Source of the DNA: Scenedesmus sp. ARA3 | Taxonomy: Eukaryota > Chlorophyta > Chlorophyceae > Sphaeropleales > Scenedesmaceae | Length of the DNA: 64,000 bases | Assembly (NCBI GenBank): GCA_004335835.1 | Contig: RWJK01001514.1 | Location: 8,630 to 72,629, forward strand | Direction: 5' to 3' | Part shown: in pieces, positions 58,389 to 64,000 of the stretch | How the letters are laid out: each line of letters starts with the position of its first letter | Position numbering within the stretch: the stretch's first letter is position 1 | Translations under genes and position numbers: made by a program | The notes under the pieces: model-generated | Seen by the model: the letters and a program-made list of their open reading frames with translations, nothing else | What the model was told of the DNA's origin: nothing | Databases searched by the model: none

Positions 58389-60302
58389 GCACAATAGTTG
58401 TCCAGCCGCGCAGTGGGCAGGGGTGTACTGCGGCATTGCATGCATCACACTGGGCACCAAAGCTTTGACGACACGTGCTGCATCAGCTTGAATTCTGGAT
58501 GGCGAAGCCTTGGCAAGTGTGCCAGCAAAAGTTGACAGCAAGCGTCTAGCACGTTCCTTCACTGCTGTGTGTTTGAAATGCGAAGCCTGCAGCTGCCTTT
58601 CGGCCTGCATGCAACCCCTGGCAGCTGCACCTCAGGCAAGCATAAGCCCTGAAAGCATACTGTGCTAAAATAACATGTTATGTTGTTACTTGCTGCTCAC
58701 CTGCAGCACGATGCCTCTGCCCTTGCAGTGCTGCACCAGCTCCCGCCACTGCAGCCACGGGTGCAGCTCAATCTGGTTCACTGCAGGCGTGATGCTTGCG
58801 CTGCTCGCCAGCTTGTCCAAGTGACCTATGCCAAAGTTGCTGACACCAATGCTGCGCAGCAGGCCCTTGGGAGTGGCAAGGGATGCATGGAAGCCGCAAC
58901 AGCATGAGCAGTGCCAGCAACGGCAGCAGTGGCGGCCTGAGCCAGCGTGTTTCGTCTGAAAACGGCTGTGCAAATGGACAGCCTTTCACGTTGCAGGCCT
59001 GCTGCAAACACGTACTTACTGAGTCAACGCTCTGTAGAAGCACGGGCTTTTACGCCAGCATGCACGTGCTGCCTGCAGCAATTGCAGCCCTGTGGTCAAT
59101 AGTCACCTTCAAATAACAACCATTGCTGCCTGCCGTGCAGCCAACGTCCTATGGTGACAAACTATTTATTGACCCATTCCTGCAGCCGCATACAAGGCGG
59201 CAGCCTCACCTGCTGCTGAGCCTCCTCCAGTGCCCTCCATGCCTCTGCCCTGCCCTCTGCTGGCCCCGGGGCATGCAGCAGCATCAGGTCAATGCTGGGG
59301 AAGCCGATGCGTTGCAGCGACTGCTGCACGGCTGCCTTGGTGCGCTCAAACGCTGTGGAGGGGTTGCTCCAGGTCTGTGGAAGGATCTGTTGCGGCAGTA
59401 GTGAGCCGTGCAGGTAGCAGACAAGAGGACACAGGAAGGACGTGAAGGAGCAGAAGATAGCAGACTGCAGCACAGCATGCATGGGCTCGGGTGTAGATTC
59501 CCTGCCTATTTCGCAAATGCAAACAGCACCTCCCTCCAATGATGCTGAGGAGGTGCCAAACACGATGCAATGGTTTTGTTTCGCTGCCAGGAATGGAAGG
59601 TGCATGTGGGGGCATGCAGATTTGAAGCAGGCACGCCAGAGAGTGGCCCATGCTGTCTGGAGCTATGGCCATGTGTTAGTAGGATGAAAGGACAAGAAGA
59701 TACAGTCAGTGTTAGTGCTGACCTTGCTTGTGATCCAGACTTGGTCCCTTGTGATGCCTGCATCAGCTGCTGCCCGCACTGCCTCTCCACAATCAGCCTC
59801 ATTTGCATAGAACTGCGCAGTGTCGATGTGCCTGCACACAGAAACACAACACACATGAATGCAAACAGACAATGACAAGAGCCGCCAAAGTAACAGGGTG
59901 TGGCACCGTTGGAGTGTCCGGCACCAGGTGACAGTGCATGCATGGCTGTGAGGCTCGTGTGGTGTAGTGCTGGCAGTACACTGTTGTGGCAGTTGCTTGG
60001 TACTGTGCACAAATACACACAATGCTGCCACAATGCGCCGACATAACCGTCTGTGCATGTACCTGTAAGCTAAACTACTTATACAGTGGTGTACAGTATT
60101 GATTGCCAGTGCTGCGGTACTGCTACATCTCAGTAGGGGCAGCAATGCACACGCACCTGTACCCCAGCTGCAATGCAGATAGCACCGCTGCTCTTGTTGC
60201 GGCTCCTGGCTCGGACCTGTACACCCCTAGCCCGAGAACAGGCATGCCCAAGCCATTGTTCAATTGCACCGTCGATGACAAACTTTTGAAAGCTGTCGCC
60301 AT
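57819..60302 (-). CDS. Aldo/keto reductase
   Basis: NAD(P)H-dependent carbonyl reductase of the AKR superfamily, probably cytosolic as no leader is evident. Six exons keep frame: 60302-60157, 59831-59723, 59386-59210, 58865-58701, 58336-58250 and 58004-57819, giving 289 residues, normal for the family. It starts [20 protein letters not shown]. The catalytic tetrad is visible: Asp52 and Tyr57 in [11 protein letters not shown], Lys85 in WITSK, and His123 in LLHAPGP. Further family signatures are [35 protein letters not shown], and [20 protein letters not shown] at the cofactor phosphate side. The usual substrate loops are short. The specific substrate cannot be read from sequence. The ATG at 60302 gives the standard N-terminus. 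A CAG tract at 58353-58386 (CTG in sense) lies near the exon 5 acceptor. Confidence 0.92.
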
Positions 60303-61560
60303 GTCAACCCCAGCAACGTGGTGCCAAGTGTGCTGCAGCAGTTTGCTGTCAGCTGCTGTAAAGAGTGCGGGAATAGGCGCAGTTCGCCGGGTCTTGTGAC
60401 TTATGAACACTAAGTTGTGCGATAATGAGATACGTGTGGACAGCAAGCTGTGTCCGCCTGTGATTCGCACGTAATCGTGACAGTGGCAGCGACAAGTGTT
60501 GCAGGGCTTGTCGGAACGACGTTGTTGCTATCGGCAAGGCTGTTCGTTTTCATGGAAGATCTGCATAAGCTGGCACTGAAACCGCATGCAGCTGCCAGGG
60601 CCAACGTAAGTGGTCGTCCAGAGCACTGCCAATGTTTCAGGGTTCAGCTGCTGCATTGCTGCAGTGCAGTGCAGCACGCACAACTTACTACTGCAGGAAG
60701 ATCGCCTGTGACATATCAAGCTCGGGGCAATGCGTGGACCATCAGTTACACTGGTAAGCACACACAGTCCATCTCACTGAGTCAGAAGCGCTCGTCCCCT
60801 TCAGTTCCCTGTGTATCATACACGCTCTGCCCTAGCAGGCAGGCAGCTCTCAGCCCTGCACCCTGAACTGCAGCCACACCGCTGCTGCTGCCACACCCCA
60901 AGCATGCAGCCTGCTTGGAGCGCTGCAGCAGCAGCACCTGCAGCCTCACTTGACCCAGCACACAGACAAAACAGCACACTAAACACACCTAACCACAGCC
61001 AGTCGCTGGCAGCGGCTGCAGCTGCAGCGCGCTGCGTGTTCTACAGTCCCCCAGGGGGAGCAACAGCTCATGGCCACAGGCCCTGGAACCTGCAGCATGA
61101 AAAGCACAGCAGCAGCAGCAGCAAGAGGTTAGCATACTCACTAATGCAAGTTTGCTTCATATGCATGTCAAGGAATGTCCATGCTTGGTTGCAGGGATTT
61201 TGGGCTCAGGCATGCCACTGCCTTGCAGCTGCACCCTGCATAGGCACCTATGTCTCTCTCAGCAACCATGTGCATGTGGCTGCATGCCGAGCTGCAGCAA
61301 GCTGGTGTGCAGGGCGCAGCTGCAAGGCAGTGGCATGCCTGAGCCCAGATGAGCCAATGCAGTGCTGTTCAACATATGCTTGCTGCCCAGTACCGCAGGC
61401 ACATCATCTGAATCACCCTGGTACCACTACAGTAAGACGTGCCGCTGCCCTGCTTGAATGCCACGTGTGAACTGTAAACAAATTCCTTCGCCAGCATCAC
61501 TGCCAGCAGCAGCAGCTGCGCAAAACACCACCAGCCGCAGCACCAGCCGCAGCAGGCCAC
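60303..61560. other. Intergenic, no gene seen
   Basis: This is the 5' flank of the aldo/keto reductase and the 3' flank of the LHC gene, both minus strand. A 219-residue open frame on the + strand (60811-61470) is Cys/Ala/Ser-rich, has no similarity and is probably chance. Confidence 0.5.
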
Positions 61561-63942
61561 TCACAGGCATGGTGTGAAGATCTGTGTGCCCTGGAAGTTG
61601 GTGAACTGGGGGATCTTGCACTCCGGCTGCACCACCTGACCGGGGATGACCACAGCCTTGCTGAAGATGGTGGTGCCCATGGGGTCTAGGGGAAGGGATA
61701 AAGCAGCAGCAGCAGCAGCAGCAGCAAGCAAGCAGCAGAAGTAAGTGCAGTTTACGGAGGCTGACAGGCACTGAGGATGGTGGTGCCCATGGAGTCTGAC
61801 GAACAAAAGAAAGCAGGAGCATTGCCAGCAGCAGCAGCAGCAGGAACAGCACGTACGTTGCAGTTCGTCAAGGTCTGTCACTGACAGAAGCTAGAGGCTG
61901 CAACCTGCCAAGTACGTCAGCTGCAGGCTTCCTTACCATTTACTTGCACAAGCATTACCCGCGTGTCAAGAAGCTGCACTGTGCAACAGAGCAACCCACG
62001 CACCTGCCAGGTGCTCGCTCAGTGCTGCCAGGGGCCCCTTGCCGGTGACCTGTGCTGCCATGGTGAAGCCGATGAACGCAAGCATGGCGAGGCGGCCGTT
62101 CTTGATCTCCTTGACCTTCATCTCCTCCATGGGGCCCGGCACAAAGGGAGCAAAGCCGGGGTAGCCCACCTGCACAGATAGCGGCAGCAAGCAAGAGCAG
62201 TTCAGGATCAGCCGTACAGCACTTGGTGGCAGCAGAGTGGCACCAGGAACATGTGGTTGAGCCAAAAGCCGCGCAGCACTTGGTGGCAGCAGAGTGGCAC
62301 ACTGGTCGGTTCCTCGGAGCATCAGCATCTTGGAGAGCCATACCAGCTGTTGGCAGTCGTGTGTCTGCTGGCACCACTGTGCAGCAGCTCTAGGCTTGGG
62401 AGTGGCATCCGCAGTTGCCTTGCCGCCTGCTGCTTCACACATTATTTCAAGTGCCTGCACCGCACCTCGCGTGGTGCCAGCTTGTTGCTAAGGAACAGCG
62501 GGTCGGCGTCCACGCTGCCTGGACAACAGAGTAACAAAAATAACAAGTACACGTAACAACAATAACAACTGGCTGCACCTCATGGGGTGCCAGCTTGTTG
62601 CTGGGGAACAGCGGGTCGGCGTCCACGCTGCCTGGGTTGCGGAAGTCCTGCCAGCGCTTGAGCTCCACAAAGTGCATTGCGAAGAACTCGAATGCCAGCA
62701 GGCCCACAATGTTGAAGGGCAGGTCGATCTTGGTGGGCGCGTCGTACCAGAACACATCTGGCTTGACCACCTCCTGCAAAGCGGCAGTTGGCATGACACA
62801 TTGTTGTGACAGATGCAGGACGTGCAGAGGTTGCTGGTGATTGGTCAATCTTGGTGAGTGCGTTTACCAGAACACATCTGGCTTGACCACCTCCTGCAAA
62901 GCGGCAGTTGGCATGACATATTGTTGTGACAGATGCAGGACGTGCAGAGGTTGCTGGTGATTGGTCAATCTTGGTGAGTGCGTTTACCAGAACACATCTG
63001 GCTTGACCACCTCCTGCAAAGCGTTAGAGAATGCAACGGGGACAAAGAATGAGGATAGATTTGGATGTTTTTCGTGTACACACAAGAGCGCAATTGTGGC
63101 AGGGTTCATAAGGTGGACTGCTTGCAGGAAAGGACAAGGACATGCGAGTGCTGAGTCAGGAGTCGTGTGCACGCCGGCTGCTGACTGTGGTATTTGGGAT
63201 GCTGCTGCCAGTATCCTTGCTGGTTGGCTCTGAATGTTGCCACCAGCACTGCTGTTCTGCCAGACTGCACTAGCACTCTGAACCCTTTTACATTTGACCC
63301 AATGTGGCTTGTTCATTCTGCCTGCTGCTGCTGCCGCCTGTGTCTGACGCAAGCTTAGCACATCCACAACTACGGCTCATCCACGCAGGAGCAGCCAGGC
63401 CCCAGCTGCTCTCCATGGTCAATTCCCACTCAGCATCGCAGCCCTGCCTCTGCTGATGCTTGTGTTTGCTGCTCATGCGTTGCCCAGCTGACAAAGGCTG
63501 CTCCTGTTGATGAGTCATGCTGCTGCTGCTGCGCCGCACCTGCACCATGATGCCAGCCACAGCAAGCATGGCCCAGCGAGCGTGCACGCGCTCAGACTCC
63601 GCGAACCACTTCAGGCTCTCGGGGTTGGAGCCCAGGCCCCTGTTGCGCCAGCAGCAGCAGCAGCAGCAATTCCCGAGCCGTCAGCCCGCATCAGATGGTG
63701 CGGTCACACAACTGAGAAAGACTGCTAAGACCAGCTACAAACTAGACCTGCTGCTTAGCCCACGGCATCAGCCTATCTGTCTTGTATGATGACAGTCTGA
63801 GCTGCTGAGGCTGTTTCAGAATGGCGATGAGGCTGTCTGCTGTGCTGCCGGCTGCCTGCGGACAGTAGCACACCAGCTGCTGCTGCTGCTGGCCTGCTGT
63901 GGTAACACTCACAGTGGGTCGAAGCCAAAGTCACCGGGCAGC
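61561..63942 (-). CDS. Light-harvesting chlorophyll a/b-binding protein, LHCI-type (5' end beyond window)
   Basis: Thylakoid membrane antenna protein. Five exons keep frame: 63942-63913, 63639-63540, 62773-62579, 62169-62004 and 61685-61561, giving the C-terminal ~204 residues; the plastid transit peptide and start lie right of the window. [21 protein letters not shown] is the standard pre-helix B segment. Helix B contains [16 protein letters not shown] and helix A/C contains [15 protein letters not shown], the paired Glu-Arg chlorophyll-binding motifs. The middle helix region is [26 protein letters not shown]. After the last helix ([13 protein letters not shown]) the protein has an unusually long tail ending TPCL. 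The linker GYPGFAPF and the [14 protein letters not shown] segment are more like photosystem I (LHCA) than photosystem II antenna, but the exact paralogue is not assigned. Both ends of the 62773-62579 exon and the last exon acceptor are echoed in introns. Confidence 0.85.
61685..61801 (-). repeat. Upstream echo of the last LHC exon acceptor
   Basis: In minus-strand sense the exon start ACCCCATGGGCACCACCATC (61685) is echoed at 61795 as ACTCCATGGGCACCACCATC with its own CAG acceptor, period 110 bp. A CAG run (CTG in sense, 61705-61730) lies between them. Confidence 0.88.
62459..63020 (-). repeat. Echoes of both ends of the LHC exon at 62773-62579
   Basis: Donor side: the exon end (PSNKLAPHE plus GTGCNG) is repeated downstream at 62466, 113 bp from the real boundary. 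Acceptor side: the acceptor and exon start (EVVKPDVFW) occur at 62773 (real), 62893 and 63013, two exact 120-bp periods, with the intervening intron also copied nearly unchanged. The near-identity of the 120-bp units suggests recent duplication. Confidence 0.93.
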
Positions 63943-64000
63943 CTACAAGTGCAGGAACAATGTGTTTATTAGTTTGGGGTCACTGTAACAGCATTGCGTG

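Noticed and set aside
60811..61470. 219-residue plus-strand frame
   Set aside because: Cys/Ala/Ser-rich, no family pattern, and no splice context.
1..64000. rRNA, tRNA, retroviral or transposase genes
   Set aside because: I looked for tRNA-like cloverleaf arms with CCA-side stems, conserved rRNA segments, and reverse transcriptase or transposase motifs, and saw none; a tool-based search would be decisive.

Overview
The window looks like nuclear DNA of a green alga, most likely a chlorophyte of the Chlorophyceae. The grounds are intron-dense genes with GT-AG splice sites, a light-harvesting chlorophyll-binding protein, a plastid-type coproporphyrinogen oxidase, the plant/algal 21 kDa complex I subunit, an intraflagellar transport gene (IFT43), TGTAA motifs after some stops, and very abundant CAG/CTG triplet runs. 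No species is claimed. I rebuilt exons by eye from splice consensus, reading phase and family similarity. Nine complete genes and one edge-truncated gene keep frame across every junction I assigned. An RRM/KH gene is only partly solved, and one tandem paralogue is broken.

Layout from left to right: 1-3.8 kb is repeat-rich with no recognised gene and holds a 20-bp minisatellite. 3.85-6.13 kb (-) is an RRM plus KH-like RNA-binding protein with an apparent one-base frameshift. 8.10-10.88 kb (+) is coproporphyrinogen III oxidase. 11.37-15.97 kb (+) is an STK16-type kinase. 17.72-18.53 kb (-) is a complex I NDUX1-like subunit, divergent from a DUF1350 alpha/beta hydrolase-like gene (19.14-22.01 kb, +). 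22.73-29.40 kb (+) is a 10-exon FAD-dependent monooxygenase-like gene. 30.57-33.88 kb (-) is an unrecognised coiled-coil protein. 34.95-41.79 and 43.36-50.99 kb (both -) are tandem paralogues that fuse an E2 ubiquitin-conjugating (UBC) domain to a PARP catalytic domain; the second is intact and the first carries frameshifts. 52.10-53.95 kb (-) is a PHYHD1-like phytanoyl-CoA dioxygenase. 54.85-57.15 kb (+) is IFT43. 57.82-60.30 kb (-) is an aldo/keto reductase. 61.56-63.94 kb (-) is an LHC protein whose 5' end lies beyond the right edge.

The genes do not form one pathway. They are ordinary chloroplast, mitochondrial and ciliary genes placed side by side. The striking part is architectural. First, many exon/intron boundaries have tandem truncated copies ('echoes') inside the neighbouring intron: splice donors are echoed downstream of the intact exon, acceptors upstream, at about 80-260 bp spacing, with up to seven acceptor copies at one exon. 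Second, triplet runs are strand-polarised: sense-strand CTG runs sit in introns, mostly just before the 3' splice site, while sense-strand CAG/AGC/GCA runs sit in exons and encode poly-Gln/Ser/Ala. Third, one intron in the intact UBC-PARP gene, absent from its paralogue, is largely made of tandem copies of the preceding exon, which suggests intron gain by tandem duplication.
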